This document shows, in pieces, positions 1 to 5,693 of a DNA stretch of 39,490 nucleotides. The stretch is from IMG/VR virus record IMGVR_UViG_3300034105_003759, positions 1-39,490 of that record, one strand, 5' to 3'. The translations under genes and the position numbers were made by a program. The notes under the pieces are model-generated. The model did not search any database, was not told the DNA's origin, and saw only the letters and a list, made by a program, of their open reading frames with translations. Position 1 is the stretch's first letter; each line of letters begins with the position of its first letter. This DNA is from a virus.

Positions 1-127
1 TACCATTTTGTAGATTATGGAATCGTCCATTTAAATCAATGATAAAGTGTTGTTGATTGTCATTATGAGGATAAATCATGCGTTCTGCCAATTTATCCCA
101 TACTCTAAATTTAAAGCGGTTATTCAT
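1..127 (-). CDS. YopX-family protein, partial (N-terminus only)
   Basis: The gene runs off the left edge; only about the first 42 residues are present, starting at the ATG at 125-127. The product begins MNNRFKFRVWDK, the N-terminal signature shared with the next three genes, so it belongs to the same YopX-like family (small phage and prophage proteins of unknown function). It lies 1 nt beyond the stop of the next gene, in what looks like one minus-strand operon. The family assignment rests on the N-terminal motif alone because the YEGDI region is outside the window. Confidence 0.75.
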   Translation of the reverse strand, partial: MNNRFKFRVWDKLAERMIYPHNDNQQHFIIDLNGRFHNLQNG

Positions 128-128
128 A

Positions 129-518
129 TTATTTTAATAGTTCACTATGTTCAAAGATATTGCCAATTACTTCGCAATCAGATTGAATTGCATTACCTCT
201 AAACTTTGTATTTTGATTTTTAGCGGGTATTGTTTTATATCCAGCATATAAAATATCATCAGAATACTCTTTATATACAACTATTCCAATATACTCATAT
301 CCAATTTCATCACCCCAATCTTCAAAATGATGTTCTTTAACAATATCTCCCTCGTAAATTTCTTTTCCCTTTGAATCATTTAATCCAGTGTATTGTTGGA
401 CAGTCGCTTCTTTTGGACTTAATATTGTTCTGGTCAATCCAATTGATTCATCTAAATACATATAATAAAATCTTTTTGTATTTATATCCCACATTCTAAA
501 TTTAAATCGGTTATTCAT
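129..518 (-). CDS. YopX-family protein
   Basis: A 129-aa protein with the YopX hallmarks: an N-terminal KFRMWD motif, then QQYTGLNDSKGKEIYEGDIV in the middle and a C-terminal IGNIFEH. YopX proteins are small phage or prophage products of unknown biochemical role. It is the second of four tandem paralogues and its start overlaps the stop of the upstream copy by 8 nt, so translation is probably coupled. Family identity is clear; function is not known. Confidence 0.85.
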   Translation of the reverse strand: MNNRFKFRMWDINTKRFYYMYLDESIGLTRTILSPKEATVQQYTGLNDSKGKEIYEGDIVKEHHFEDWGDEIGYEYIGIVVYKEYSDDILYAGYKTIPAKNQNTKFRGNAIQSDCEVIGNIFEHSELLK

Positions 519-915
519 TTTTATCTAAATGAGGAGTTTCAAATACATTACCTACCACTTCTAAATCGTAAACCTTGAAAGAATACCAAGAATCTTCGCA
601 TTCATCATTGATGTATCTTGGATAATATGCGCCGTCTTTGAATTGAACTTGAGTTTGATTTTCTTCTATAATTCCATCGTGTCTGCCTTCCCAAGTTTTG
701 TAATTTACAATATCTCCCTCGTAAATAAGATAGTTCGTTTTATCTCTAATTTCAGTACATTGTTGAACAACATATCTTTTTTTATCTCTTAAACATTCGC
801 ACAATGGTATAGGACATTGCCAGCCACAAACAGGTTCGTAAAAATGAAATTCGTCATCTTGATTTAAATAAAATTTCTTTTCAATATCCCAGACTCTAAA
901 TTTAAATTCTCTCAT
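511..915 (-). CDS. YopX-family protein
   Basis: A 134-aa paralogue of its neighbours, beginning MREFKFRVWDIEKK, with the conserved core QQCTEIRDKTNYLIYEGDIV and an ending VVGNVFETPHL. It overlaps the upstream paralogue by 4 nt (ATGA). The middle insert after YEGDIV is long and divergent relative to its neighbours, which fits diversification after duplication. Function unknown. Confidence 0.85.
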   Translation of the reverse strand: MREFKFRVWDIEKKFYLNQDDEFHFYEPVCGWQCPIPLCECLRDKKRYVVQQCTEIRDKTNYLIYEGDIVNYKTWEGRHDGIIEENQTQVQFKDGAYYPRYINDECEDSWYSFKVYDLEVVGNVFETPHLDKNE

Positions 916-1280
916 ACTTCTTTATGTTCGAATACATTACTGACAACTTTCATAATATTATAATCAGCCGCTGGACTTTCAAAGTTTGGTATAAAGAACC
1001 AATTGGGTTTTATAGTTTTTAATTTGTAGCAACGGTCCCAATATATTTCATACAATCCACAATGATTATCTTTGACATCTTTGGCTTTATCATTTGCTGC
1101 TGTATGTAGTTCAATTATGTCGCCTTCGTAAATTTCTTTGCCGGACTTATCTTTTAAGCCAGTGAACCATTGAATGATTCTACCTTGTTTCTTAATCTCT
1201 TCATTCGGATATATAAGCAGAGATGATTTATCCCAACAATTGTATTTTTCATCCCAGACTCTAAATTTTGATTCTCTCAT
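912..1280 (-). CDS. YopX-family protein
   Basis: A 122-aa YopX-like protein: N-terminal ESKFRVWDEKYN, core QWFTGLKDKSGKEIYEGDII and C-terminal VVSNVFEHKEV. It is the most promoter-proximal YopX copy, starting 2 nt after the stop of the gene at 1283-1873. Function unknown. Confidence 0.85.
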   Translation of the reverse strand: MRESKFRVWDEKYNCWDKSSLLIYPNEEIKKQGRIIQWFTGLKDKSGKEIYEGDIIELHTAANDKAKDVKDNHCGLYEIYWDRCYKLKTIKPNWFFIPNFESPAADYNIMKVVSNVFEHKEV

Positions 1281-1282
1281 AT

Positions 1283-1873
1283 TTAAAAATCAAATGCATC
1301 TAATTTGCTTTCGTATTTAATAATAAAATCTTCTTTAAAATTTACAAAGTCTTTCCATAATTTTTTTGAAGCGCAGTAGTTCGTTTCTGAAATACCTCTT
1401 TTTTTATCAAAAATTGATTTTTTTTGCCACTTATGTTTGTTTTCTGGAGATGTATCTAAATAGATAATAGCTTTAGTTTTTTGACTTATGCAAAATGTAT
1501 AAGCTGGTTTATTTTTTTTCTTTTCATACCCATGAATAGTGTCTATAAATATATCAGGAAATGGAAACGACAAAACATCTAAAAAATTTAAATCTCTGCT
1601 TTTACACTCACATAATATTTTATTTTTGCCAATAATTATATCCTCTTCATTTTCGCTGTATTCTCTCCGAGTACTTTCAATATCTTTTCTGGACTTCATC
1701 CATTCTGAATATTGACTTTCATCGGCATTCAAATCAAAATCATAACAGAATTTAGCATGATTAACTACTATGCCACATTCAGAAATTTTTTGTTCTACAA
1801 TTTTTTGATATTTTACACCTTTTAATAATTCAGAATAAAATAATTCATGATTGTCAAGCCATTTTTTTTTCAT
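1283..1873 (-). CDS. hypothetical protein, possible PD-(D/E)XK nuclease fold
   Basis: A 196-aa protein and the first gene of the leftmost minus-strand operon. The only functional hint is the segment KILCECKSRDLNF, an ExK signature at the end of a predicted strand as in PD-(D/E)XK nucleases, followed by PFPDIFIDT, which could supply a further acidic residue. Two charged helices precede it. I do not recognise a named family. The ATG lies about 100 nt downstream of a sigma70-like promoter candidate, so the transcript would have a leader. It could be a homing-type nuclease or a phage accessory protein. Confidence 0.6.
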   Translation of the reverse strand: MKKKWLDNHELFYSELLKGVKYQKIVEQKISECGIVVNHAKFCYDFDLNADESQYSEWMKSRKDIESTRREYSENEEDIIIGKNKILCECKSRDLNFLDVLSFPFPDIFIDTIHGYEKKKNKPAYTFCISQKTKAIIYLDTSPENKHKWQKKSIFDKKRGISETNYCASKKLWKDFVNFKEDFIIKYESKLDAFDF

Positions 1874-1977
1874 TAATGTTTAGATTTGATAAATAAATTC
1901 GCGGCTTATATTGTTATATGTCTATAGAGTTGTTGATAAATTCAAATCCCAAAACCAGACTTTGCTCTCTCGCTTAC

Positions 1978-2037
1978 ATCATGGCGGCTAGAATCGCATT
2001 CGTCAAGCGAAGATTGCAGAAAAATTCGCCTTGTCAA
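1978..2037 (-). promoter_or_regulatory. candidate sigma70-like promoter(s) for the YopX operon
   Basis: On the minus strand TTGACG (2006-2001) is followed after 17 nt by CATGAT (1983-1978). A second TTGACA lies at 2037-2032 but has only a weak partner ATCTTC. Both -35-like boxes sit in the repeated context CGCTTGAC / CCGCTTGAC, in an island of higher GC. Transcription would start near 1971 and run into the minus-strand operon. Inferred from consensus only. Confidence 0.4.
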
Positions 2038-2050
2038 GCGGCGTTTCCCG

Positions 2051-2066
2051 GTGTAAGCAAATATAG
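2051..2066 (+). promoter_or_regulatory. GTGTA box upstream of the protease gene
   Basis: GTGTA starts exactly 16 nt before the ATG at 2067 and is followed by the AT-rich AGCAAATATAG. The same pentamer occurs 12-18 nt upstream of nine other starts in this window. Its place matches a -10 region with the start codon at or near +1. No Shine-Dalgarno sequence lies between box and ATG. Confidence 0.4.
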
Positions 2067-2960
2067 ATGACAACCTTAGAACAACTCCTCGCAGATCAGG
2101 CAATTTTAATCCAAAAAATAATAGCAGAAGCTAAAAATGAAGCATTAAATGTTGCGGCCAAACCAAAATCTACAATTGAAAATAAACAATTAGATCTCTT
2201 TTCTCACATCTCTTCTACCTTTGATAATTTAATTAAAGAAAAGAAAGAAAAAAATATACTAACGCCATACTCTAATCCTTACAATTGGCCCCGCAACAAT
2301 AACTGCTGGGCGAAAAGTATTGATCTAACTGGATATGCCGCTTGCATTGTTCCTCTCGGAGGAGTTGGCGGCGGAACACTTATAACCAAGAAACATATAT
2401 TATTATCTAATCATGTGCCTTATTCGAATTCGCCATTTATGATTTTCTTTGTAAACAATAATAATGTATCACTTGTTTATAACGTCATGAAAACAAAGCG
2501 TGTCGCCAACACTGATATATTAATTGGCGAATTAGATAAAGAAGTAGATTCTTCACTAAAAGTTTGCAGCGTATTGCCAGCTAATTATCTTAAATACTTT
2601 GATAAGCAAACTAACTTTCCTTTATTATATTCTGATCAAGAAAGAAAAGCTTTGATTGGCGAAAATGGTTTAATTAATATTACTTACGGATCAACAAATA
2701 CATTAATAAATATGTCAAAAGACACTAATAGAGCGCAATATTTTGAACCAGTTATTGGCGGCGACAGTGGCAATATTGTTTCTACTATTATTAATAATGA
2801 GGTGGTATTAATTGGTGCTTGGTATATGACATTTGGAGCTATGGCCGGTTTAGGCACAAATATTCCTAGTTATATAAACGAAGTAAATAATACAATATCT
2901 TCATTAAGCAGCGGATATGAACTTAATGAAGTTGACTTGAGTGGATTTAAAATGTATTAA
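2067..2960 (+). CDS. trypsin-like serine protease (phage)
   Basis: A 297-aa protein with an N-terminal helical region (about residues 1-65) followed by a chymotrypsin-fold domain. The putative triad is visible: His116 in LLSNHVPY, Asp150 in NTDILIGELD and Ser234 in the classic GGDSGN. GGVGGGTLITKKHILLSNH matches the strand before the catalytic His in trypsins. There is no signal peptide, so it probably acts inside the infected cell or in the virion. It stands alone on the plus strand between divergent YopX genes and the convergent tRNA array. Family fairly certain; substrate unknown. Confidence 0.85.
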   Translation: MTTLEQLLADQAILIQKIIAEAKNEALNVAAKPKSTIENKQLDLFSHISSTFDNLIKEKKEKNILTPYSNPYNWPRNNNCWAKSIDLTGYAACIVPLGGVGGGTLITKKHILLSNHVPYSNSPFMIFFVNNNNVSLVYNVMKTKRVANTDILIGELDKEVDSSLKVCSVLPANYLKYFDKQTNFPLLYSDQERKALIGENGLINITYGSTNTLINMSKDTNRAQYFEPVIGGDSGNIVSTIINNEVVLIGAWYMTFGAMAGLGTNIPSYINEVNNTISSLSSGYELNEVDLSGFKMY

Positions 2961-2968
2961 AAAAATAC

Positions 2969-3024
2969 CACTAGAAGTAAGTCTTTTTACAGAACGGGGC
3001 ATGAAGCCCCTTGTCCTTCTAATG
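2969..3024 (-). ncRNA. candidate small structured RNA, element B
   Basis: Read on the minus strand, CATTAGAAG (3024-3016) pairs with CTTCTAGTG (2977-2969) as a closing stem, enclosing a GC hairpin GGGGC-loop-GCCCC (3010-2996). The third pair is G-U on this strand but C-A on the other, which favours minus-strand transcription. It is preceded 10 nt upstream by GTTCTTTAAA, the element also found before tRNAs here, and followed by a run of seven T. It shares ACTTACTTCTA(A/G)TG with element A at 4726-4792. It may be a small RNA or the terminator of the array. Confidence 0.4.
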
Positions 3025-3034
3025 AGATAAATTA

Positions 3035-3044
3035 TTTAAAGAAC
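3035..3044 (-). repeat. GTTCTTTAAA spacer element, copy 1
   Basis: An exact copy of the decamer GTTCTTTAAA (minus strand), 10 nt upstream of element B. Other exact copies are at 3618-3627, 4798-4807 and 5563-5572; near copies are at about 3511-3521, 4371-4381 and 4591-4602. Confidence 0.5.
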
Positions 3045-3320
3045 TGGATGACCATGACTTGCGAATATACGAGGATTTCACTATTGTTCCATATATTATG
3101 GAAAATCAATACATTTACTTTCGAACATATATGTACTTTTTTTCCAAATGTCTTCTCGTTCAATTTCAGTCTCCCCTACTGTCTTGTAGCGTGCTATAAT
3201 TCTATACACCAATGGTCAAAATTAATACCCATTTTTTTCTCAGTGTAAAGTGACTAGAAACATTATCACTTGGGCGCACTGTATGTTTTTTCGCAGATCA
3301 GGTCGCTCAGTTGTCTAATA

Positions 3321-3463
3321 TACCGGATTATTTCCAGTACCCCAAACTACGTCTTAGTGACGACTGCCCTCATTGCTGCAAAATTGTATTGCGGCTTGGG
3401 TAATTACTCCCAAACCGCAACTTTTCCTCAGAGACCATCCGTAACAGATTTCCAAGTCCGTTA
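3321..3463 (-). ncRNA. hairpin-rich region, candidate structured RNA
   Basis: Most of the 2961-3526 interval lacks a convincing gene. Within it lies a series of stem-loops, read on the minus strand: TAACGGACT/AATCTGTTA (3463-3442, imperfect), a 12-bp stem TTGCGGTTTGGG/CCCAAGCCGCAA (3420-3389), CGTC/GACG (3362-3350) and TACTGGA/TCCGGTA (3339-3321). In the second and fourth, the imperfect pair is G-U on the minus strand but C-A on the plus strand, implying that the minus-strand RNA is functional. A near copy of the spacer element (GTTCTTTTATA) lies just upstream at 3521-3511. I cannot assign it to a known RNA family. 3025-3320 shows nothing else I can support. Confidence 0.4.
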
Positions 3464-3526
3464 TCATGGGTTCGCTTCTTGGTAGCCGGGTGAATCGTGT
3501 TGGAAAAATTTATAAAAGAACAAAAG

Positions 3527-3613
3527 TGGTGGCACCAGAGGGACTCCAACCCTCACGGTCTTTCGACCAGCAGATTTTAAGTCTGCTATGGCTAGCAATT
3601 ACATCATGGTGCC
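3527..3613 (-). tRNA. tRNA-Leu(UAA)
   Basis: A class II cloverleaf: acceptor GGCACCA/TGGTGCC, anticodon stem GCAGA/TCTGC around the loop CTTAAAA (anticodon UAA), long variable arm GGTC-GAAA-GACC, T stem GAGGG/CCCTC, discriminator A and an encoded CCA (3529-3527). The loop contains no intron. The D stem is short (ATG/CAT). The spacer element GTTCTTTAAA ends 4 nt before the 5' end. Confidence 0.93.
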
Positions 3614-3617
3614 AAAA

Positions 3618-3627
3618 TTTAAAGAAC
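3618..3627 (-). repeat. GTTCTTTAAA spacer element, copy 2
   Basis: An exact copy of the decamer, ending 4 nt upstream of the mature 5' end of tRNA-Leu. It may be a processing signal, a promoter part or a recombination seam. Confidence 0.5.
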
Positions 3628-3696
3628 ACTTCAATATGGCTCGAACTTAAAGTTTGTCAAGGGAAAAAATTGGAATTTGAATTTTCGAGTTTACTA

Positions 3697-3712
3697 GTGT
3701 ATACTATATTAT
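3697..3712 (+). promoter_or_regulatory. GTGTA box upstream of the EDxHD endonuclease gene
   Basis: GTGTA at 3697-3701 begins 16 nt before the ATG at 3713. It is followed by TACTATATTAT, so the combined GTGTATACT contains a good -10-like TATACT. The spacing is identical to that of the protease gene and the intron endonuclease gene. Confidence 0.45.
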
Positions 3713-4375
3713 ATGCTTTTAATTTCAATAGAACAAATGTTATCTTTTAAAGCTACTCAGATGATACCTGTTAAGTGCGACTTTTGTCAACAAAATTTTG
3801 AAAGAATGCAGAAGTATATAAAATCTGATTTTAAATTATATCCACGTTACAGTCATTACTGCTCTAAAGCTTGCGGTTCTAAATCAAAAGATGCAAGTGA
3901 AGAAGTGAATTGTAAGCGGTGTAATAAAGTGTTTTCAAAAAAACGCAATCAATTAAAAAAACATCCTAATTCCTTTTGTTCGTCTTCTTGCTCTGCTACT
4001 TACAATAATACTCATAAAACTCATGGATGCAGGAGATCGAAATTGGAAGTCTATTTTGAACGAGTATTGCCAATTAAATATCCAAATTTAGAATTTCATT
4101 TTAATCGTAAAGACACAATCAATTCTGAACTAGATATATATATTCCAAATCTCAAACTTGCTTTTGAGCTTAATGGCATTTTTCATTACGAACCAATTTA
4201 TGGTTTAAATAAACTAGATCAAATCAAGAGCAATGACCATCGTAAGTTTCAAGCTTGCTTAGAAAAGAATATTGAATTATGCATTATTGATACGTCTAGT
4301 TTAAATTACTTCAAACCAGATAAAGCTCAAAAATACTTAGATATTATAGTAAATATAATAAATTCGAAATTGTAA
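3713..4375 (+). CDS. EDxHD-type (Vsr-like) homing endonuclease with zinc ribbons
   Basis: A 220-aa protein. The N-terminal half has three Cys-rich zinc-ribbon-like segments (CDFC...CSKAC, CKRC, CSSSC; about residues 22-95). The C-terminal half carries a Vsr-type nuclease core: Glu112 in SKLEVYFE, Asp141 in ELDIYIP, Glu152 and His158 in FELNGIFHYE and Asp175 in SNDHRKF, the EDxHD pattern of phage homing endonucleases. It is a free-standing gene inserted, in opposite orientation, between tRNA-Leu and tRNA-Ile. The start is chosen at 3713 because of the GTGTA box 16 nt upstream; 3737 and 3761 are alternatives. Confidence 0.8.
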   Translation: MLLISIEQMLSFKATQMIPVKCDFCQQNFERMQKYIKSDFKLYPRYSHYCSKACGSKSKDASEEVNCKRCNKVFSKKRNQLKKHPNSFCSSSCSATYNNTHKTHGCRRSKLEVYFERVLPIKYPNLEFHFNRKDTINSELDIYIPNLKLAFELNGIFHYEPIYGLNKLDQIKSNDHRKFQACLEKNIELCIIDTSSLNYFKPDKAQKYLDIIVNIINSKL

Positions 4376-4392
4376 AAGAACAGATAAATTCA

Positions 4393-4466
4393 TAGCCCAA
4401 GTGGAATTCGAATCCACAACTTCACGCTTATAAAGCATGTACTCTTACCAATTGAGTTATTGGACT
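4393..4466 (-). tRNA. tRNA-Ile(UAU)
   Basis: Cloverleaf with acceptor AGTCCAA/TTGGGCT (one G-T), D stem ACTC/GAGT, anticodon stem CATGC/GCGTG around TTTATAA (anticodon UAU), T arm GTGGA-TTCGAAT-TCCAC and discriminator A. CCA is not encoded. UAU reads AUA directly; most bacteria instead use a CAU tRNA modified to lysidine, so this gene could help translate AUA codons in an AT-rich phage. Confidence 0.9.
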
Positions 4467-4490
4467 ATAATAAATACGCAATAGTCTCTG

Positions 4491-4567
4491 TGGGCCGTGT
4501 CGAGATCGAATCGACAATCAACATTTTATGAGAATGCTGCTTTAAGTCCAGTTTAAGCTAACGGCCC
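4491..4567 (-). tRNA. tRNA-Met/Ile2 (CAU)
   Basis: Cloverleaf with a perfect acceptor GGGCCGT/ACGGCCC, D stem GCTT/AAGC, anticodon stem GCATT/AATGT around CTCATAA (anticodon CAU) and T arm GTCGA-TTCGATC-TCGAC. Discriminator A; CCA not encoded. From sequence alone elongator Met and lysidine-type Ile cannot be fully separated; the presence of a UAU tRNA-Ile next door slightly favours Met. A degenerate spacer element lies about 24 nt upstream (4602-4591). Confidence 0.9.
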
Positions 4568-4725
4568 ATAGAAACTACTGCATATTAAATTTTAAAAAGA
4601 ACTTCTTGTTTTATGTAGTTACAAGAATAGGATTAACACTAACCAGAATCAATAGATCAAAGATCCCGCTACAATACCTTATAATATCATTGCAAAAACA
4701 GTTTGCAACTAATTATAAAAAGAAT

Positions 4726-4792
4726 GAGCGGGGAGGAGTTATTTCCTCAAAATACTTCTAACACACATTAGAAGTAAGTGACTTCACCGCTC
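4726..4792 (-). ncRNA. candidate cloverleaf-like structured RNA, element A
   Basis: On the minus strand a closing stem GAGCGG/CCGCTC (4792-4787 with 4731-4726) encloses three arms: a weak AAGT/ACTT, a strong CTTCTAA/TTAGAAG and GAGGA/TCCTC. The outline resembles a tRNA, but there is no TTCGA loop and no plausible anticodon arm. GTTCTTTAAA lies 5 nt upstream, as for the tRNAs, and ATTCTTTTT follows the 3' end, so it may also end the transcript. It shares ACTTACTTCTAATG with element B. To its low-coordinate side (4568-4725) there is only an AT-rich spacer with a perfect 7-bp hairpin TTGCAAA/TTTGCAA at 4690-4708. Confidence 0.4.
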
Positions 4793-4797
4793 AAAAT

Positions 4798-4807
4798 TTT
4801 AAAGAAC
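4798..4807 (-). repeat. GTTCTTTAAA spacer element, copy 3
   Basis: An exact copy of the decamer in the short spacer between tRNA-Lys (ends 4815) and element A (begins 4792). Confidence 0.5.
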
Positions 4808-4865
4808 AAAAAAATGGTGCATCCGGTGGAAATCGAATCCACAACCAACAGATTAACTTACCACT

Positions 4866-5357
4866 TCAGCTTTCGCTGACCGTTTCCGTTGTGGTCTGGA
4901 CTTTATCATCATCATTACAGATGTCAAGCGTAAAGTCTCTGAGGATCCTATCTAGGTCTAAAAATTCATTTATATGATGAACTTTTGACTTTTGAAGATT
5001 CTTGCTTTCTTTATACCTGATAATAAAAACATTTTTATTTTCGCAAGCTAATTTAGCTGGAATAAAAAGCACTTTGTCTTGATCAGGAAGATAAACGCTA
5101 AACATATCAATGTCGCTAACTTTATAAGTATATCTATATCCATTAGGACCAGATTTTCTTAAAGCAAGTGTAGCAATTCCATTTTTTTCTTTAGCGTATT
5201 TAACTTGAATTTTTATTAACTTACTATTGCATTCGACTATCATGTCTATTTTAGAGTAGTCGCCAATTTCAGAAAAAACATTATATCCAAGCTTATGTAT
5301 CTCTTTTAAAGTAGCGGAGAATCCAAGATTACCTTTCTGTTTGCTATGTGTTATCAT
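4866..5357 (-). CDS. PD-(D/E)XK homing endonuclease encoded by the group I intron
   Basis: A 163-aa protein wholly inside the tRNA-Lys intron. Near the N-terminus lies a PD-(D/E)XK core, Asp38 in YSKIDMIVE and Gln51-x-Lys53 in IKIQVKYAK, the D...QxK variant also seen in intron-borne PD-(D/E)XK nucleases. These resemble I-Ssp6803I from a cyanobacterial tRNA-fMet intron. The protein would cut intronless tRNA-Lys genes to promote homing. The last ~25 codons are constrained by the RNA because they overlap P3', P7 and P8. A GTGTA box with TATAAT begins 16 nt before the ATG, so it can be expressed apart from the tRNA. Confidence 0.85.
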   Translation of the reverse strand: MITHSKQKGNLGFSATLKEIHKLGYNVFSEIGDYSKIDMIVECNSKLIKIQVKYAKEKNGIATLALRKSGPNGYRYTYKVSDIDMFSVYLPDQDKVLFIPAKLACENKNVFIIRYKESKNLQKSKVHHINEFLDLDRILRDFTLDICNDDDKVQTTTETVSES

Positions 5358-5373
5358 ATACTATATTATACAC
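5358..5373 (-). promoter_or_regulatory. GTGTA box / -10 upstream of the intron endonuclease
   Basis: On the minus strand GTGTATAATATAGTAT precedes the ATG at 5357; GTGTA starts 16 nt before it and includes a perfect TATAAT. This would give a nearly leaderless endonuclease mRNA from inside the intron. Confidence 0.5.
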
Positions 5374-5562
5374 ATAAACTGTCAGATTACTAATCTTTTA
5401 GTTTCCTGCGGATTGTCCAATCTTAAACATTTTTACTTTTTCAAGTAGCTTAAGCTCTAAGGAGTTTCCCGCATATGGCTCGATTCATTTCATATATTTC
5501 TATATGAACGCTCTTATTACCTAAGTCTGCTGCTCTACCGTTGAGCTACGGATGCATTAAAT

Positions 5563-5572
5563 TTTAAAGAAC
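5563..5572 (-). repeat. GTTCTTTAAA spacer element, copy 4
   Basis: An exact copy of the decamer, 7 nt upstream of the tRNA-Lys 5' end. Confidence 0.5.
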
Positions 5573-5613
5573 AAGTGCAACTTTTTTTAACCCGCTGCAC
5601 TCTCAACACCTCT

Positions 5614-5641
5614 ACTATGACCGACGTTTTCCGAAAGTCAA
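5614..5641 (-). promoter_or_regulatory. candidate sigma70-like promoter for the tRNA-Lys part of the array
   Basis: On the minus strand TTGACT (5641-5636) is followed after 16 nt by CATAGT (5619-5614), about 50 nt upstream of the tRNA-Lys 5' end. The local sequence is GC-richer than its surroundings and shares the GCTTGAC context with 2001-2037. Consensus-based inference. Confidence 0.4.
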
Positions 5642-5693
5642 GCCCAGCGCGAAAATTTTTCGAGATTCTCATCTTTTTTGATATCATAAATAA

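Larger units (their letters stand above)
4857..5522 (-). other. group I intron in tRNA-Lys
   Basis: A 666-nt intron between anticodon positions 34 and 35. Core pairings can be read: P3 TCGAGC (5483-5478) with GCTTGA (4929-4924); P4 TGCGG (5473-5469) with CCGCA (5411-5407) inside P-like TGCGGGAAAC and Q-like AATCCGCAGG; an R-like CAGAGACTTTACG; and P7 GACTTT (4937-4932) with AAAGTC (4904-4899) in an S-like GATGATAAAGTCC. The endonuclease gene sits between the P4/Q part and R, and its last codons encode P3', P7 and P8. The P1 pairing is weak by eye (CTT with GAG). Confidence 0.85.
4815..5555 (-). tRNA. tRNA-Lys(UUU) gene split by a group I intron
   Basis: The 5' exon (5555-5523) contains acceptor GCATCCG, D arm GCTC-loop-GAGC and anticodon 5' stem GCAGA followed by CTT. 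The 3' exon (4856-4815) supplies TTAA, stem TCTGT, T arm GTGGA-TTCGATT-TCCAC, acceptor CGGATGC, discriminator A and an encoded CCA. Joined, the loop is CTTTTAA (anticodon UUU) and all stems pair, with a discriminator suitable for Lys. The 5' exon ends in U and the intron ends in G, as group I splicing requires. A split one base earlier would give GUU (Asn) but an intron ending in A, so Lys is preferred. Confidence 0.88.

Noticed and set aside
3389-3463. A second group I intron core on the plus strand (P/Q-like TTGCGG/CCGCAA and R-like CAGAGACC)
   Set aside because: No convincing P3 or P7 partner could be found, no split exon is nearby, and the G-U/C-A pattern favours minus-strand RNA.
3048-3750. 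Three overlapping plus-strand reading frames (66, 71 and 94 aa) across the non-coding part of the tRNA array
   Set aside because: They show no family-like sequence, have mixed Cys/Ser/Ile-rich composition, and one runs antisense through tRNA-Leu. The stretch is better explained by structured RNA.
4600-4700. A further tRNA candidate closed by TGTAG/CTACA
   Set aside because: Only a 5-bp closing stem, no TTCGA loop and no anticodon arm; not enough for a tRNA call.
4815-5555. tRNA-Asn(GUU) instead of tRNA-Lys(UUU)
   Set aside because: It would need a splice site leaving an intron that ends in A, and the discriminator is A; group I introns end in G and Asn tRNAs normally have G73.
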